Source: Lutimaribacter degradans (lineage in GTDB: Bacteria; Pseudomonadota; Alphaproteobacteria; Rhodobacterales; Rhodobacteraceae). Taken from it: 64,000 nucleotides of DNA. The position numbers were made by a program, and so were the translations under genes. The number at the start of each line of letters is the position of its first letter. Positions within the stretch are counted from its first letter, which is position 1. This document shows, one piece after another, positions 8,580 to 18,846 of the stretch. The DNA lies in NCBI RefSeq assembly GCF_023703375.1, contig NZ_JAMQGO010000010.1, positions 1 to 64,000 on the forward strand. The letters are read 5' to 3'. The notes under the pieces were generated by a model. It ran no database searches. It was not told where the DNA came from and was given only the letters and a program-made list of their open reading frames with translations.

Positions 8580-8891
8580 ATGGCTGCGAAACTGAAATCC
8601 GGCGACAAGGTTGTCGTGCTGTCCGGCAAGGACAAGGGCAAGCAGGGCACCATCACCAGCGTCGACCCCAAGACCGGCAAGGCCGTGGTTGACGGCGTGA
8701 ACATGGCCATTCGCCACACCCGCCAGAGCCAGGCAAGCCAAGGCGGCCGTCTGCCCAAGGCGATGCCGATCGACCTGTCAAACCTGGCGATCGTCGACAA
8801 GAACGGCAAACCCACACGGGTCGGCTTCAAACAGGAAGGCGACAAGAAGGTGCGTTACGCCAAGACCACGGGGGACGTGATCGATGCTTGA
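8580..8891 (+). CDS. rplX: 50S ribosomal protein L24
   Basis: L24 (uL24), an assembly-initiating protein at the exit tunnel. The 103 residues carry an N-terminal KOW motif ([19 protein letters not shown]). The middle is [15 protein letters not shown], and the C-terminus [18 protein letters not shown]. It overlaps rplE by 8 nt. Confidence 0.98.
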   Translation: MAAKLKSGDKVVVLSGKDKGKQGTITSVDPKTGKAVVDGVNMAIRHTRQSQASQGGRLPKAMPIDLSNLAIVDKNGKPTRVGFKQEGDKKVRYAKTTGDVIDA

Positions 8892-9447
8892 TACGGCCAA
8901 CTACACCCCGCGCCTGAAAGCGCAATATCGCGAAACCATCCGCCCGGCTCTGAAAGAAGAGTTCGGCTACAAGAACGACATGCAGATCCCGCGTCTGGAC
9001 AAGATCGTTCTGAACATCGGCTGCGGTGCCGAAGCGGTGAAAGACAGCAAGAAAGCCAAGTCGGCACAGGAAGACCTGTCGTTGATCGCCGGCCAGAAGG
9101 CGCTTGTCACCACGGCCAAGAACTCGATCGCAGGTTTCCGTGTTCGCGAAGGCATGCCCATGGGCGCCAAGGTGACACTGCGCGGCGACCGCATGTACGA
9201 ATTCCTGGATCGTCTGATCACCATCGCGATGCCGCGCATCCGTGACTTCCGCGGTGTTCCGGGCAAATCCTTTGATGGGCGTGGCAACTATGCCATGGGC
9301 CTCAAGGAACATATCGTTTTCCCCGAGATCAACTTCGACAAGGTCGACGAGGTTTGGGGCATGGACATCGTGATTGCCACCACTGCATCCACCGATGCCG
9401 AAGCCAAGGCGCTGTTGAAGCATTTCAACATGCCCTTCAACAGCTGA
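8884..9447 (+). CDS. rplE: 50S ribosomal protein L5
   Basis: L5 (uL5), the 5S rRNA-binding protein of the central protuberance, bridging to S13. The 187 residues match the family. It shows [25 protein letters not shown]-type [20 protein letters not shown] and [19 protein letters not shown]. The start codon lies inside the end of rplX (8-nt overlap). Confidence 0.98.
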   Translation: MLDTANYTPRLKAQYRETIRPALKEEFGYKNDMQIPRLDKIVLNIGCGAEAVKDSKKAKSAQEDLSLIAGQKALVTTAKNSIAGFRVREGMPMGAKVTLRGDRMYEFLDRLITIAMPRIRDFRGVPGKSFDGRGNYAMGLKEHIVFPEINFDKVDEVWGMDIVIATTASTDAEAKALLKHFNMPFNS

Positions 9448-9465
9448 TCGCGAGAGGATTGAGAC

Positions 9466-9771
9466 ATGGCTAAGAAAGCAATGATCGAACGCGAAAAGAA
9501 GCGCGAGCGCCTCGTCGCGAAATATGCCGCCAAGCGCGCGGCTCTGAAAGAAGTCATCCGGGACGAAAGCAAGCCGATGGAAGAACGTTTCCGCGCCTCG
9601 CTGAAGCTGGCCCAGCTGCCGCGTAACAGCTCGGCCACCCGTTTGCACAACCGCTGCCAGCTGACCGGGCGCCCCCACGCTTACTATCGTAAGCTGAAGG
9701 TCAGCCGGATCATGCTGCGGGATCTTGGCTCGAACGGCCAGATCCCCGGTATGGTGAAATCGAGCTGGTAA
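9466..9771 (+). CDS. rpsN: 30S ribosomal protein S14 (zinc-independent form)
   Basis: S14 (uS14) of the 30S head. The 101-residue long form has a single cysteine ([16 protein letters not shown]) and lacks the CXXC pairs of the short zinc-binding S14, so it should not need zinc. The N-terminus [15 protein letters not shown] and the end [11 protein letters not shown] are typical of proteobacteria. It lies between rplE and rpsH. Confidence 0.97.
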   Translation: MAKKAMIEREKKRERLVAKYAAKRAALKEVIRDESKPMEERFRASLKLAQLPRNSSATRLHNRCQLTGRPHAYYRKLKVSRIMLRDLGSNGQIPGMVKSSW

Positions 9772-9784
9772 GGGAGAGAGTGAT

Positions 9785-10177
9785 ATGAACGATCCTATCG
9801 GCGATATGCTCACCCGTATCCGCAACTCGCAAATGCGGGGCAAGTCCACCGTGATCACGCCGGGCTCCAAGCTGCGTGCCTGGGTTCTGGACGTGCTTGC
9901 GGACGAAGGCTACATTCGCGGCTACGAGAAGGGCTCTGATGCCAACGGTCATCCGACCTTGGAAATCAGCCTGAAATACTTTGACGGCACCCCCGTCATT
10001 CGTGAGATCAAGCGTGTTTCCACGCCGGGTCGTCGCGTTTACATGGGTGTGAAGGACATTCCGCAGGTTCGTCAGGGCCTGGGCGTGTCGATTGTCAGCA
10101 CGCCCAAGGGTGTGATGTCGGATGCAAATGCGCGCGCAGCCAATGTCGGCGGCGAAGTGCTTTGCACGGTGTTCTAA
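9785..10177 (+). CDS. rpsH: 30S ribosomal protein S8
   Basis: S8 (uS8), which binds the central domain of 16S rRNA and represses the spc operon in E. coli. The 130 residues begin [20 protein letters not shown] and end in the conserved [20 protein letters not shown] segment. A strong AAGGAGGAG RBS follows its stop, serving rplF. Confidence 0.98.
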   Translation: MNDPIGDMLTRIRNSQMRGKSTVITPGSKLRAWVLDVLADEGYIRGYEKGSDANGHPTLEISLKYFDGTPVIREIKRVSTPGRRVYMGVKDIPQVRQGLGVSIVSTPKGVMSDANARAANVGGEVLCTVF

Positions 10178-10187
10178 GGAGGAGCTA

Positions 10188-10721
10188 ATGTCTCGTATTG
10201 GGAAACAACCGGTCGAGCTGCCCTCGGGTGTCACCGCTAACCTGTCCGGCCAGACCATCGAAGTGAAAGGCCCGAAGGCCACACACAGCTTCACGGCAAC
10301 CGATGATGTCACCATTGCCATCGAGGAAAATCGCGTGACGGTTACGCCGCGCGGTAAATCCAAGCGTGCGCGCCAGCAGTGGGGCATGAGCCGCACGATG
10401 GTCGCCAACATGGTCAAGGGCGTCACCGACGGTTTCAAGAAAGAGCTTGAGATTAGCGGCGTCGGCTACCGTGCGCAGATGCAGGGCAACACCCTGAAAC
10501 TGTCGCTGGGCCTTAGCCATGATGTCGATTTCGAAGTGCCACAGGGGGTCACCGTGACCTGCCCGAAGCAGACCGAGGTCGTGATCGAAGGCAATGATCC
10601 GCAGCTCGTCGGTCAGGTCGCGGCCAATATCCGCGAATGGCGTCGCCCCGAGCCCTACAAGGGCAAGGGCATCAAGTACAAGGACGAGTATATCTTCCGC
10701 AAGGAAGGCAAGAAGAAATAA
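10188..10721 (+). CDS. rplF: 50S ribosomal protein L6
   Basis: L6 (uL6), near the factor-binding site of the 50S subunit. The 177 residues begin [15 protein letters not shown] and contain [33 protein letters not shown] and the C-terminal [17 protein letters not shown] chose the ATG at 10188 because AAGGAGGAG lies directly upstream; the frame stays open to 10122 but that part is rpsH coding sequence. Confidence 0.98.
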   Translation: MSRIGKQPVELPSGVTANLSGQTIEVKGPKATHSFTATDDVTIAIEENRVTVTPRGKSKRARQQWGMSRTMVANMVKGVTDGFKKELEISGVGYRAQMQGNTLKLSLGLSHDVDFEVPQGVTVTCPKQTEVVIEGNDPQLVGQVAANIREWRRPEPYKGKGIKYKDEYIFRKEGKKK

Positions 10722-10732
10722 GGACGCGACAG

Positions 10733-11092
10733 ATGGCAAACAGCAAACGAATCCTGTTCCAGAAGCGCCGCCTGCGCGTCCGGAACAAATTGCGGAAGGC
10801 AAACGCGGGTCGCGTGCGCCTTTCCGTTCACCGCAGCAACAAGAACATCAGCGTGCAGCTGATCGACGACGTTCAGGGCCGTACCCTGGCCTCGGCCTCC
10901 TCTCTCGAGAAGGATCTAGGCCTCGCCGGCAAGAACAACGTCGAGGCAGCTGCCAAGGTGGGCACGGCTATTGCCGAGCGCGCCAAGAAGGCTGGTGTTA
11001 ACGAGTGCTACTTCGATCGTGGCGGCTTTCTGTTTCATGGGAAGGTGAAGGCTCTGGCCGAAGCTGCCCGTGAAGGCGGCCTGAAGTTCTAA
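10733..11092 (+). CDS. rplR: 50S ribosomal protein L18
   Basis: L18 (uL18), which brings 5S rRNA into the 50S subunit with L5. The 119 residues begin [20 protein letters not shown]. They include [18 protein letters not shown] and the C-terminal [19 protein letters not shown], the family signature. The start at 10733 follows an AAGGACGCGACAG spacer after the rplF stop. An in-frame upstream ATG at 10637 lies inside rplF and is not used. Confidence 0.98.
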   Translation: MANSKRILFQKRRLRVRNKLRKANAGRVRLSVHRSNKNISVQLIDDVQGRTLASASSLEKDLGLAGKNNVEAAAKVGTAIAERAKKAGVNECYFDRGGFLFHGKVKALAEAAREGGLKF

Positions 11093-11105
11093 GGAGACGA
11101 TAGAC

Positions 11106-11681
11106 ATGGCAAGACAAGACAACCGCCGCGACCGTCGCGACCGCGACGAAGCTCCGGAGTTCGCCGATCGTCTCGTAGCGATCAACCGCGTGTCCAAGAC
11201 CGTCAAGGGTGGTAAGCGTTTCGGCTTTGCAGCCCTGGTGGTCGTGGGCGACCAGAAAGGCCGGGTCGGCTTTGGCAAGGGCAAGGCCAAGGAAGTGCCC
11301 GAAGCCATCCGCAAGGCAACCGAGCAGGCAAAGCGCAACATGATCCGCGTGGCCCTGCGTGAAGGGCGCACCCTGCATCACGACGTGAAAGGGCGCTGGG
11401 GGGCCGGCAAGGTCGTCATGCGCACCGCACCGCAGGGTACCGGTATCATCGCCGGCGGCCCGATGCGTGCCGTGTTCGAGATGTTGGGCGTGCAGGACGT
11501 GGTCGCAAAATCGATCGGGTCGCAGAACCCCTACAACATGATCCGCGCCACGCTGGACGGCCTTAAGGCCGAGCAGTCGCCGCGATCGGTCGCACAGCGC
11601 CGTGGCAAGAAGGTCGCCGACATTCTGCCCAAGCGCGAAGAAAGCCCGCAGGAAAGCGGCCAAGTGGCTGAGGAGGCGTAA
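11106..11681 (+). CDS. rpsE: 30S ribosomal protein S5
   Basis: S5 (uS5), a fidelity protein beside S4 and S12. At 191 residues it is longer than the E. coli form (167), through a charged N-terminus ([18 protein letters not shown]) and a C-terminal tail rich in Glu and Gln. The dsRBD-like core has [19 protein letters not shown] and the [19 protein letters not shown] loop. It is followed by rpmD after 3 nt. Confidence 0.97.
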   Translation: MARQDNRRDRRDRDEAPEFADRLVAINRVSKTVKGGKRFGFAALVVVGDQKGRVGFGKGKAKEVPEAIRKATEQAKRNMIRVALREGRTLHHDVKGRWGAGKVVMRTAPQGTGIIAGGPMRAVFEMLGVQDVVAKSIGSQNPYNMIRATLDGLKAEQSPRSVAQRRGKKVADILPKREESPQESGQVAEEA

Positions 11682-11684
11682 ACC

Positions 11685-11873
11685 ATGGCCAAGACCATCG
11701 TTGTCAAGCAGATCGGGTCTCCGATCCGCCGCCCCGCCAAGCAGCGCCAGACGTTGATTGGCCTTGGGCTGAACAAGATGCACAAAACCCGTGAGCTTGA
11801 AGACACGCCCGCCGTGCGCGGCATGATCGCCAAGATCCCTCACATGGTCGAGATCATCGAAGAAAAGGGCTAA
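11685..11873 (+). CDS. rpmD: 50S ribosomal protein L30
   Basis: L30 (uL30), a small 50S protein. The 62 residues have [20 protein letters not shown], the [20 protein letters not shown] turn and an end at [10 protein letters not shown], all typical. It closes the second ribosomal segment: two hairpins lie between it and rplO. Confidence 0.97.
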   Translation: MAKTIVVKQIGSPIRRPAKQRQTLIGLGLNKMHKTRELEDTPAVRGMIAKIPHMVEIIEEKG

Positions 11874-11879
11874 GCCCGC

Positions 11880-11897
11880 GCCGGGCTGAAGCCCGGC
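11880..11897 (+). terminator. Hairpin just after rpmD
   Basis: GCCGGGC and GCCCGGC pair perfectly around TGAA, starting 6 nt after the rpmD stop. There is no U-tract. It may act with the next hairpin. Confidence 0.4.
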
Positions 11898-11911
11898 CTA
11901 CCCAAATCGAG

Positions 11912-11942
11912 ACGCCCCGGGCGGAAATGGCCGGGGCGTTTC
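11912..11942 (+). terminator. Terminator-like hairpin between rpmD and rplO
   Basis: ACGCCCCGG (11912-11920) pairs perfectly with CCGGGGCGT (11931-11939). TTTCTCG follows. It divides the spc operon before rplO and implies either partial readthrough or a separate promoter in 11943-12089. Confidence 0.6.
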
Positions 11943-12089
11943 TCGTTTTCGCCGAAATCTGTGCTCTTGAACGCAGGGCGCATCCCGTCTATACGCGCCC
12001 GGTGGCCGATTGCGCCACGACTCAGCAACCAAGAAATGCCGCGTCCGGCCCGTTCGCTTCGGGGTCGGTTCCGGCCTAGGAGAAGCGAC

Positions 12090-12560
12090 ATGAAACTTAA
12101 TGAACTGCGCGACAACCAAGGCGCCACGAAAAAGCGGATGCGCGTCGGCCGCGGCCCCGGCTCGGGCAAGGGCAAGATGGGTGGCCGTGGTATCAAGGGC
12201 CAAAAAGCGCGTTCGGGCGTGGCCATCAAGGGCTACGAAGGCGGCCAGATGCCGCTTTACCAGCGTCTTCCCAAGCGTGGCTTCAACAAGCCGAACCGCA
12301 AGAAATTTGCCGTGGTGAACCTCGGGTTGATCCAGAAATTCGTCGACGAGAAGAAACTGGATGCCGCCAAGGTGACCGAAGACGCGCTGATCGAATGTGG
12401 CCTGGTGCGTCGCAAGCTTGATGGTGTTCGCGTTCTGGCGAAGGGCGATGTCAGCGCCAAATTGAACATCGAAGTGACCGGTGCATCGAAATCGGCCATC
12501 GCCGCCGTTGAAAAGGCGGGGGGCTCGCTGACGGTCACAACCGCGCAGGCGGCCGAATAA
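12090..12560 (+). CDS. rplO: 50S ribosomal protein L15
   Basis: L15 (uL15), a late-assembly 50S protein. The 156 residues begin [20 protein letters not shown] and contain the extended [20 protein letters not shown] segment and [15 protein letters not shown] [17 protein letters not shown]. The ATG at 12090 is preceded by AGGAGAAGC. A longer in-frame start at 11961 would lie in the hairpin spacer and adds no conserved sequence. Confidence 0.98.
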   Translation: MKLNELRDNQGATKKRMRVGRGPGSGKGKMGGRGIKGQKARSGVAIKGYEGGQMPLYQRLPKRGFNKPNRKKFAVVNLGLIQKFVDEKKLDAAKVTEDALIECGLVRRKLDGVRVLAKGDVSAKLNIEVTGASKSAIAAVEKAGGSLTVTTAQAAE

Positions 12561-12611
12561 CGGGTTGTGGGCGGCGCCCGCGCCGCTTACAAACGTCCCA
12601 GTTTTCCTGAT

Positions 12612-12649
12612 AACGCCGCCTGACGCTGGAAAACGCGTCGGGCGGCGTT
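12612..12649 (+). terminator. Long hairpin between rplO and secY
   Basis: A 15-bp stem (12612-12626 with 12635-12649, one U-G pair) encloses an 8-nt loop, 20 bp before the secY start. The tail is TTCGCGC, so it is not a clean terminator. It could attenuate secY or stabilise the upstream mRNA. Confidence 0.5.
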
Positions 12650-12668
12650 CGCGCTAGAGAGAGACCGC

Positions 12669-14030
12669 ATGGTATCTGCAGCTGAACAAATGGCGGCGAA
12701 CACGAGTTGGGCCGCTCTTGGCAAGGCAACCGACCTTCGCAACCGCATCCTTTTTACTCTCGGTCTGTTGATCGTCTATCGGCTGGGTACCTTCATCCCG
12801 GTGCCCGGGATCGACGGTGCAGCGCTGCGAGACTTCATGGAAGGTGCCGCGGCGGGTCTGGGGGGCATCTTGTCGATGTTCACCGGCGGCGCCCTGGGGC
12901 GCATGGGTATCTTTGCCTTGGGCATCATGCCCTACATCTCGGCCTCGATCATCGTGCAGCTTCTGGCATCCATGGTGCCGGCGCTGGAGCAGATGAAGAA
13001 AGAGGGCGAGCAGGGCCGCAAGAAGATGAACCAGTACACCCGCTACGGCACGGTGTTCCTGGCCACGCTTCAGGCTTACGGTCTGGCCGTCAGCCTGGAA
13101 ACGGGCGACCTGGTGACAGATCCGGGACTGTTCTTCCGCGCATCCTGCGTGATCACGCTGGTTGGTGGCACCATGTTCCTAATGTGGTTGGGTGAACAGA
13201 TCACCGCCCGCGGGATCGGCAACGGTATTTCGCTTATCATCTTTGTCGGAATCATCGCCGAGCTGCCGGCCGCGCTGGCGCAGTTCCTCAGCCAGGGCCG
13301 GTCGGGCGCGATCAGCCCCGCGGTCATCGTCGGCGTCATCGTTATGGTCATCGCCGTGATCGCCTTCGTGGTGTTCATGGAGCGGGCGCTTCGCAAGATC
13401 CATATCCAGTATCCGCGCCGGCAGGTGGGGATGAAGGTTTATGACGGCGGGTCCAGCCACTTGCCGGTCAAGGTCAATCCATCAGGCGTTATCCCGGCCA
13501 TCTTCGCAAGCTCGCTGTTGCTGCTGCCCACCACGATCAGCACGTTCTCGGGCAATCAGACCAGCCCGATCATGTCCACGATCCTGGCGTATTTCGGGCC
13601 CGGCCAGCCGCTTTACCTGGCTTTCTTCACGCTCATGATCGTGTTCTTTGCCTATTTCTACACGTTCAACGTGGCCTTCAAACCCGATGACGTGGCCGAC
13701 AACCTGAAGAACCAGAACGGGTTCGTACCAGGTGTGCGCCCGGGCAAGAAGACAGCCGATTACCTGGAATACGTGGTCAACCGTGTTCTCGTTCTGGGCT
13801 CGGGCTATCTTGCCGCCGTGTGCCTGCTGCCCGAGATCCTGCGTAGCCAGTTGTCGATCCCGTTCTATTTCGGGGGCACTTCGGTGCTTATTGTCGTGTC
13901 GGTGACGATGGACACGATTCAGCAGGTTCAAAGCCACTTGTTGGCACACCAGTATGAGGGCCTGATCGAGAAATCGCAGCTGCGCGGCAAGGGCGGCAAG
14001 AAGCGGAAGAAAGGACCAGCACGCCGATGA
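12669..14030 (+). CDS. secY: Preprotein translocase subunit SecY
   Basis: The channel subunit of the SecYEG translocon in the inner membrane. The 453 residues with about ten hydrophobic segments match the family (443 in E. coli). Signatures include [13 protein letters not shown] at the start of TM1, the [20 protein letters not shown] plug/TM2 region, [14 protein letters not shown], and the cytoplasmic loop [19 protein letters not shown] before [11 protein letters not shown]. The basic C-terminus ends [11 protein letters not shown]. It overlaps adk by 4 nt. Confidence 0.98.
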   Translation: MVSAAEQMAANTSWAALGKATDLRNRILFTLGLLIVYRLGTFIPVPGIDGAALRDFMEGAAAGLGGILSMFTGGALGRMGIFALGIMPYISASIIVQLLASMVPALEQMKKEGEQGRKKMNQYTRYGTVFLATLQAYGLAVSLETGDLVTDPGLFFRASCVITLVGGTMFLMWLGEQITARGIGNGISLIIFVGIIAELPAALAQFLSQGRSGAISPAVIVGVIVMVIAVIAFVVFMERALRKIHIQYPRRQVGMKVYDGGSSHLPVKVNPSGVIPAIFASSLLLLPTTISTFSGNQTSPIMSTILAYFGPGQPLYLAFFTLMIVFFAYFYTFNVAFKPDDVADNLKNQNGFVPGVRPGKKTADYLEYVVNRVLVLGSGYLAAVCLLPEILRSQLSIPFYFGGTSVLIVVSVTMDTIQQVQSHLLAHQYEGLIEKSQLRGKGGKKRKKGPARR

Positions 14031-14671
14031 ACATCATTCTTCTTGGCCCTCCGGGCGCGGGTAAAGGCACACAAGCGCGCATCCTGGTTGATGAGCATGA
14101 CATGATCCAGCTAAGCACCGGCGACATGCTGCGCGAAGCCAAGGACAGTGGCACCGAGATGGGCAAGATCGTGGCCGACGTCATGGCCCGTGGCGACCTG
14201 GTGACCGATGACATCGTGATCGGGTTGATCCGTGAAAAGCTGCAGGGTGACAAGAAGGGCGGTTTCATCTTCGATGGCTTTCCGCGGACCTTGGCGCAAG
14301 CCGACGCCTTGACAGGATTGCTGGCCGAGACGGGCGAAAAGCTCGATGCCGTGATCGAGATGCAGGTGGATGACGAGGCGTTGGTAAGCCGTATCACCGC
14401 GCGGTCGACCTGCAGCAATTGCGGCGAGGTCTACAACGACCACACCAAGCCCATCCCGGCCGATGGCATTTGCACCAGCTGCGGCCAGAAGGCAGAGTTC
14501 AAGCGCCGTTCGGACGATAACGAGGAAAGCCTCAAGAATCGTTTGATGGAATATTACAAGAAGACTAGCCCATTGATCGGTTACTATTACGCCAAGGGCG
14601 CGTTGACGCGCGTCGACGGCCTGGGCGATATTGACGCGGTAAAGGCGGAAATCGCTGCTGCGCTGGATTGA
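14027..14671 (+). CDS. adk: Adenylate kinase
   Basis: Catalyses ATP + AMP = 2 ADP. The 214 residues match the long form of the enzyme. It has the P-loop [10 protein letters not shown] (residues 7-16), the AMP-binding [10 protein letters not shown] and the [11 protein letters not shown] motif. The LID carries four cysteines, CSNCGEVY and [10 protein letters not shown], so it should bind a structural zinc. It overlaps secY (ATGA), so the two are co-translated. Confidence 0.98.
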   Translation: MNIILLGPPGAGKGTQARILVDEHDMIQLSTGDMLREAKDSGTEMGKIVADVMARGDLVTDDIVIGLIREKLQGDKKGGFIFDGFPRTLAQADALTGLLAETGEKLDAVIEMQVDDEALVSRITARSTCSNCGEVYNDHTKPIPADGICTSCGQKAEFKRRSDDNEESLKNRLMEYYKKTSPLIGYYYAKGALTRVDGLGDIDAVKAEIAAALD

Positions 14672-14696
14672 ACCCGGCCAACAGCACAGTAGGGGC

Positions 14697-14725
14697 TTGA
14701 CGCCGGGGGCGTTAGCTCCTAGTCA
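14697..14725 (+). promoter_or_regulatory. Possible promoter upstream of rpsM
   Basis: A good -35 (TTGACG, 14697-14702) lies in the 194-bp adk-rpsM spacer, but the hexamer 17 bp further on (TAGTCA, 14720-14725) is a poor -10. The spacer length and position suggest an alpha-operon promoter here. Confidence 0.3.
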
Positions 14726-14865
14726 GCGCTATCCCGGTCTTGCGGGTGATTCCCTGTGGAATCCTGAAATCTCGAACATCAGCTGTGGCCCGCAGGCAAC
14801 GCCTCGGGCCTCCGTTGTGAAAAAAGGTTCTGGCGTTACGGAACCGCAACGAAAGGAAAGATAAC

Positions 14866-15234
14866 GTGGCACGTATTGCCGGCGTAAACATCCCGACACA
14901 TAAACGGGTGCCAATCGCACTCACCTACATCCACGGTATTGGCCCATCTGCGGCCAAGGCAATATGCGACGCCGTGAGCATCGACCATGCCCGTCGCGTC
15001 AACGAACTGAGCGATGCCGAAGTGCTTGCCGTTCGCGAGCATATCGATGGCAATTACACCGTCGAAGGCGATCTGCGCCGCGAAGTGCAGATGAACGTCA
15101 AGCGCCTGATGGACCTGGGGTCGTATCGTGGCCTGCGCCATCGTCGCAACCTCCCTGTGCGCGGTCAGCGCACCCACACCAACGCACGCACGCGCAAGGG
15201 CCCCGCAAAGCCCATCGCTGGCAAGAAGAAGTAA
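14866..15234 (+). CDS. rpsM: 30S ribosomal protein S13
   Basis: S13 (uS13) of the 30S head, contacting the P-site tRNA and L5. The 122 residues begin [20 protein letters not shown], with [14 protein letters not shown] and the basic C-terminal [20 protein letters not shown]. The start is GTG at 14866, preceded by AAAGGAAAG; no better ATG is available. It opens the alpha operon. Confidence 0.98.
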   Translation: MARIAGVNIPTHKRVPIALTYIHGIGPSAAKAICDAVSIDHARRVNELSDAEVLAVREHIDGNYTVEGDLRREVQMNVKRLMDLGSYRGLRHRRNLPVRGQRTHTNARTRKGPAKPIAGKKK

Positions 15235-15249
15235 GGGAGGCACCGTTCA

Positions 15250-15642
15250 ATGGCACGTGATACCCGTCGTGGGGGCAAGAAAAAGGTCTCCAAGAACATC
15301 GCAGCTGGCGTCGCACATGTGAATTCCAGCTTCAACAACACCAAGATCCTGATCTCGGACGTGCAGGGCAACGCCATTTCGTGGTCGTCTGCCGGCACAA
15401 TGGGCTTCAAGGGCTCGCGCAAGTCGACGCCCTACGCCGCACAGCTGGCCGCGGAAGACGCCGGCCGCAAGGCGCAGGAGCACGGCATGAAGACACTGGA
15501 AGTCGAAGTGCAGGGTCCAGGTTCGGGTCGTGAATCGGCGCTGCGTGCGCTGGCAGCCGTCGGCTTCAACATCACGTCGATCCGTGACGTGACGCCGATT
15601 GCACATAATGGCTGCCGCCCGCCCAAACGTCGCCGGGTCTGA
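15250..15642 (+). CDS. rpsK: 30S ribosomal protein S11
   Basis: S11 (uS11) of the 30S platform, near the E-site. The 130 residues include [40 protein letters not shown] and the invariant C-terminal [18 protein letters not shown]. rpsD is not found after it, as is normal in alphaproteobacteria; rpoA follows after a spacer with a hairpin. Confidence 0.98.
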   Translation: MARDTRRGGKKKVSKNIAAGVAHVNSSFNNTKILISDVQGNAISWSSAGTMGFKGSRKSTPYAAQLAAEDAGRKAQEHGMKTLEVEVQGPGSGRESALRALAAVGFNITSIRDVTPIAHNGCRPPKRRRV

Positions 15643-15659
15643 TCCAGCTGATTTTTGCC

Positions 15660-15684
15660 GGGGCCGTGCAAAATGCGCGGCCCC
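15660..15684 (+). terminator. Hairpin between rpsK and rpoA
   Basis: GGGGCCGTGC (15660-15669) pairs with GCGCGGCCCC (15675-15684), with one U-G pair and an AAAAT loop. No U-tract follows. It could set the ratio of rpoA to ribosomal-protein mRNA. Confidence 0.45.
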
Positions 15685-15753
15685 CGCACGTCAATTTAAC
15701 CTCGGGCGTTCCGACCTTAAGGACATGGGGACGGAACTGGAATGGAGGGCTAC

Positions 15754-16770
15754 ATGATCCACAAGAACTGGCAAGAGCTGATCAAGCCGACGCAGCTGGA
15801 AGTCAAGCCGGGCAACGATCCGACCCGTCAGGCCACCGTGATCGCCGAGCCGCTGGAGCGTGGCTTTGGTCTGACGCTGGGCAACGCGCTGCGCCGCGTG
15901 CTGTTGTCTTCGCTGCAAGGCGCCGCGATCACCAGCGTTCAAATTGACAATGTCCTGCACGAGTTTTCGTCGGTCGCCGGCGTGCGTGAGGATGTCACCG
16001 ACATCGTTCTGAACCTCAAGGGCATCAGCCTGCGCATGGAAGTCGAAGGCCCCAAGCGCCTGTCGATCAATGCCAAGGGTCCAGGTGTCGTCACTGCCGG
16101 CGATATCTCGGACAGCGCCGGCATCGAGGTTCTGAACAAGGAGCACGTGATCTGCCACCTCGACGAGGGTGCCGATCTGTACGTGGAATTGACGGTCAAC
16201 ACCGGCAAGGGCTATGTCGCCGCCGACAAGAACAAGCCCGAGGATGCCCCCATCGGCCTGATCCCGATCGATGCGATCTATTCGCCGGTCAAGCGGGTCA
16301 GCTATGACGTGCAGCCCACCCGTGAAGGGCAGGTTCTGGATTACGACAAGCTGACTCTGAAGGTGGAAACCGACGGTTCGGTTACGCCCGAAGATGCCGT
16401 GGCCTATGCCGCGCGCATCGTGCAGGATCAGCTTTCGATCTTCGTGAACTTCGAAGAACCCGAAAGCGCCTCGCGCCAGGATGACGATGACGGGCTGGAA
16501 TTCAACCCGCTGTTGCTCAAGAAGGTGGACGAGCTGGAGCTTTCTGTACGCTCGGCCAACTGCCTGAAGAACGACAACATCGTCTATATTGGCGACCTGA
16601 TCCAGAAAACCGAAGCCGAGATGCTGCGCACCCCGAACTTCGGCCGCAAGTCGCTGAACGAGATCAAAGAGGTTCTGTCGGGCATGGGCCTGCACCTTGG
16701 CATGGATGTCGAGGACTGGCCGCCGGAAAACATCGAAGACCTGGCCAAGAAGTTCGAAGACCAGTTCTGA
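15754..16770 (+). CDS. rpoA: RNA polymerase alpha subunit
   Basis: Alpha subunit, which dimerises to nucleate RNA polymerase and contacts UP elements and activators. The 338 residues hold the N-terminal domain (about 1-235, with [19 protein letters not shown]) and the C-terminal domain (about 255-325, with [17 protein letters not shown] and [11 protein letters not shown]). I chose the ATG at 15754 because GGAGGG lies 5 nt upstream; the ATG at 15742 overlaps that RBS. Confidence 0.97.
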   Translation: MIHKNWQELIKPTQLEVKPGNDPTRQATVIAEPLERGFGLTLGNALRRVLLSSLQGAAITSVQIDNVLHEFSSVAGVREDVTDIVLNLKGISLRMEVEGPKRLSINAKGPGVVTAGDISDSAGIEVLNKEHVICHLDEGADLYVELTVNTGKGYVAADKNKPEDAPIGLIPIDAIYSPVKRVSYDVQPTREGQVLDYDKLTLKVETDGSVTPEDAVAYAARIVQDQLSIFVNFEEPESASRQDDDDGLEFNPLLLKKVDELELSVRSANCLKNDNIVYIGDLIQKTEAEMLRTPNFGRKSLNEIKEVLSGMGLHLGMDVEDWPPENIEDLAKKFEDQF

Positions 16771-16781
16771 GACCAGCGTAG

Positions 16782-16799
16782 GGCGGGGCTGGCCCCGCC
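16782..16799 (+). terminator. Short hairpin between rpoA and rplQ
   Basis: GGCGGGG and CCCCGCC pair around CTGG, 12 nt after the rpoA stop. No U-tract is present, so this is probably an attenuator or an mRNA 3'-end stabiliser. Confidence 0.4.
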
Positions 16800-16902
16800 T
16801 TCCGCCAAGCCAGGGCCATGGGCCCCAAGGAGAGCCGGTGACACGCATCGCCGGCCGGACAAAGCAAAACCGCCCGTAGAGGGCAACGATTAGGAGAGAC
16901 AC

Positions 16903-17328
16903 ATGCGTCACGCAAAGGGCTATCGCCGCCTCAACCGCACCCATGAACACCGCAAGGCGCTGTTCGCGAACATGGCCGGCTCGTTGATCGAGCACGAGCA
17001 GATCAAGACGACCCTGCCCAAGGCCAAGGAACTGCGCCCGATCATCGAAAAGATGATCACGTTGGCAAAGCGCGGCGATCTGCACGCACGCCGCCAGGCT
17101 GCCTCGCGCCTCAAGCAAGAGGCCCATGTTGCCAAGCTTTTCGAAGTTCTGGGCCCCCGCTATGCCGAGCGTCAGGGCGGCTATGTCCGCATCCTGAAGG
17201 CGGGTTTCCGTTACGGCGACATGGCGCCGATGGCGATCATCGAATTCGTTGACCGCGATGTTGACGCCAAGGGCGCGGCCGACAAGGCGCGCTCCGCAGC
17301 CGACGAAATGGCGGAAGACGCGGAATAA
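16903..17328 (+). CDS. rplQ: 50S ribosomal protein L17
   Basis: L17 (bL17), near the exit tunnel. The 141 residues begin [20 protein letters not shown] and have [19 protein letters not shown] and [20 protein letters not shown]. The C-terminus is an Ala/Glu/Asp-rich tail. AGGAGAGACAC before the ATG is the RBS. It is the last gene of the ribosomal supercluster and is followed by a strong terminator. Confidence 0.98.
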   Translation: MRHAKGYRRLNRTHEHRKALFANMAGSLIEHEQIKTTLPKAKELRPIIEKMITLAKRGDLHARRQAASRLKQEAHVAKLFEVLGPRYAERQGGYVRILKAGFRYGDMAPMAIIEFVDRDVDAKGAADKARSAADEMAEDAE

Positions 17329-17351
17329 GATTTCCGTCATCCAGACGTTCT

Positions 17352-17387
17352 GGCCCTGCCGCTGCCGCGGCGGGGCCTTTTCTTTTT
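17352..17387 (+). terminator. Strong terminator after rplQ
   Basis: GGCCCTGCCGC (17352-17362) pairs with GCGGCGGGGCC (17367-17377) around TGCC. TTTTCTTTTT follows at once. This is the clearest intrinsic terminator in the region and ends the ribosomal cluster. Confidence 0.9.
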
Positions 17388-17465
17388 GGCGGCACCCCAC
17401 CGGCGCCGGGTTGCAATGCGGCGCGCCTGCGGACATATCCTGTGGCATCAAGACATGGGGCCGAT

Positions 17466-18845
17466 ATGCTGCGCAGCCTGCTGATCCTTCTTATACTTGC
17501 CATGCCCGTTCGGGCCGAAACACCGCGCGTGCCGCAAAGCCAGGCGGAAATCACGCTCAGTTTTGCGCCGCTTGTGAAACGCGCCACGCCCGCGGTCGTC
17601 AACATCTATGCCAAGCGGGTGGTCGAGGCGCGCGTCAGCCCGTTCCAGAACGATCCGTTCTTTCGCGAATTCTTTCGTGATTTCGGGCAGGCCCGACCGC
17701 AGGTGCAAAACAGCCTTGGTTCGGGCGTGATCCTGTCCGAAGACGGGTTGGTGGTGTCGAATTTCCACGTGGTCGGGCAAGCTACCGACATTCGGGTGGT
17801 TTTGGCCGACCGGCGCGAATACAGCGCGCAGGTGATCTTGGGCGATGAAGAGGCTGATCTCGCCATCCTGAAGCTCGAAGATGCGACCGAGCTGCCAATC
17901 GTGCCCCTGCGCGACAGCGACACGGTTGAAGTGGGCGAACTGGTTCTGGCCATCGGCAACCCCTTTGGCGTGGGCCAGACCGTAAGCAGCGGTATCGTGT
18001 CGGGGCTGGCGCGTTCGGGCGGGGCGCGTGGCAATGCGCGCGGCTATTTCATCCAGACTGATGCCGCGATCAACCCGGGCAATTCGGGCGGGGCCTTGAT
18101 CGACACGGCCGGGCGGCTGATCGGGGTGAACACCTCGATCCTGACACGCTCGGGCGGGTCGAACGGTATCGGCTTCGCGATCCCCGCCAACCTGGTGGCG
18201 GAATTCGTGCGCCAGGCGCGGGGCGGTGCGGATCGGTTCGAAAAGCCCTGGGCCGGCATCAGCGGCCAGCCGGTCGATGCCGATATCGCGGCCTCGCTGG
18301 GGCTCGATGTGCCTGAAGGGATCGTGATTTCCGCCCTGCATCCGGCCAGCCCGTTCCGCGATGCGGGCTTTCAGCCCGGCGATATCCTGACGGCCGTGGA
18401 TGGCAAGCCGGTGAACTCGGCCGCCGAAGCGGTGTTTCGCATGGCCGTGGCGGGGTTGGGTGGCGAAGCACAGGTCACGCGCCTGCGCGATGGAGCCGAG
18501 ACCACAGTTACCGTGGCGATGATTTCGGCGCCCGATCAACCGCCCCGCGATCAGCGCGAGATGGGCCAGCGCAGTGTTCTGCCCGGGCTGGTGATCAGCA
18601 ACTTGAACCCGGCAGTGATAGCCAAACATGGCCTGCCCTTGATGGTCGAGGGTGTGCTTGTCGACGATCCGGGCCGTTACGGCGCGCGCATGGGCTTGCG
18701 CGCGGGCGATATCATCCGTGGTATCAACAGCACGGAAATCACCAGCACGGAACAAGCCGACCGTGCGCTTTCCGCCGATATGCGGTCTATCGCGATCGAG
18801 GTTCAGCGCGGGTTGCAGCGCCTCGTCATGCGTGCGCGGCTGTGA
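17466..18845 (+). CDS. Do-like periplasmic serine protease (DegP/HtrA family)
   Basis: A periplasmic quality-control protease. From the ATG at 17466 (459 residues) it starts with a signal peptide, MLRSLLILLILAMPVRA. The trypsin-like domain carries the catalytic triad: His in SNFHVVGQ, Asp in EEADLAILKL and Ser in NPGNSGGALID. Two PDZ domains follow (about 255-345 and 365-455). The frame is open 8 codons further upstream, but the 17466 start puts the hydrophobic segment at the N-terminus. rarA begins 1 nt after its stop, so the two are probably co-transcribed. Confidence 0.92.
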   Translation: MLRSLLILLILAMPVRAETPRVPQSQAEITLSFAPLVKRATPAVVNIYAKRVVEARVSPFQNDPFFREFFRDFGQARPQVQNSLGSGVILSEDGLVVSNFHVVGQATDIRVVLADRREYSAQVILGDEEADLAILKLEDATELPIVPLRDSDTVEVGELVLAIGNPFGVGQTVSSGIVSGLARSGGARGNARGYFIQTDAAINPGNSGGALIDTAGRLIGVNTSILTRSGGSNGIGFAIPANLVAEFVRQARGGADRFEKPWAGISGQPVDADIAASLGLDVPEGIVISALHPASPFRDAGFQPGDILTAVDGKPVNSAAEAVFRMAVAGLGGEAQVTRLRDGAETTVTVAMISAPDQPPRDQREMGQRSVLPGLVISNLNPAVIAKHGLPLMVEGVLVDDPGRYGARMGLRAGDIIRGINSTEITSTEQADRALSADMRSIAIEVQRGLQRLVMRARL

Positions 18846-18846
18846 C

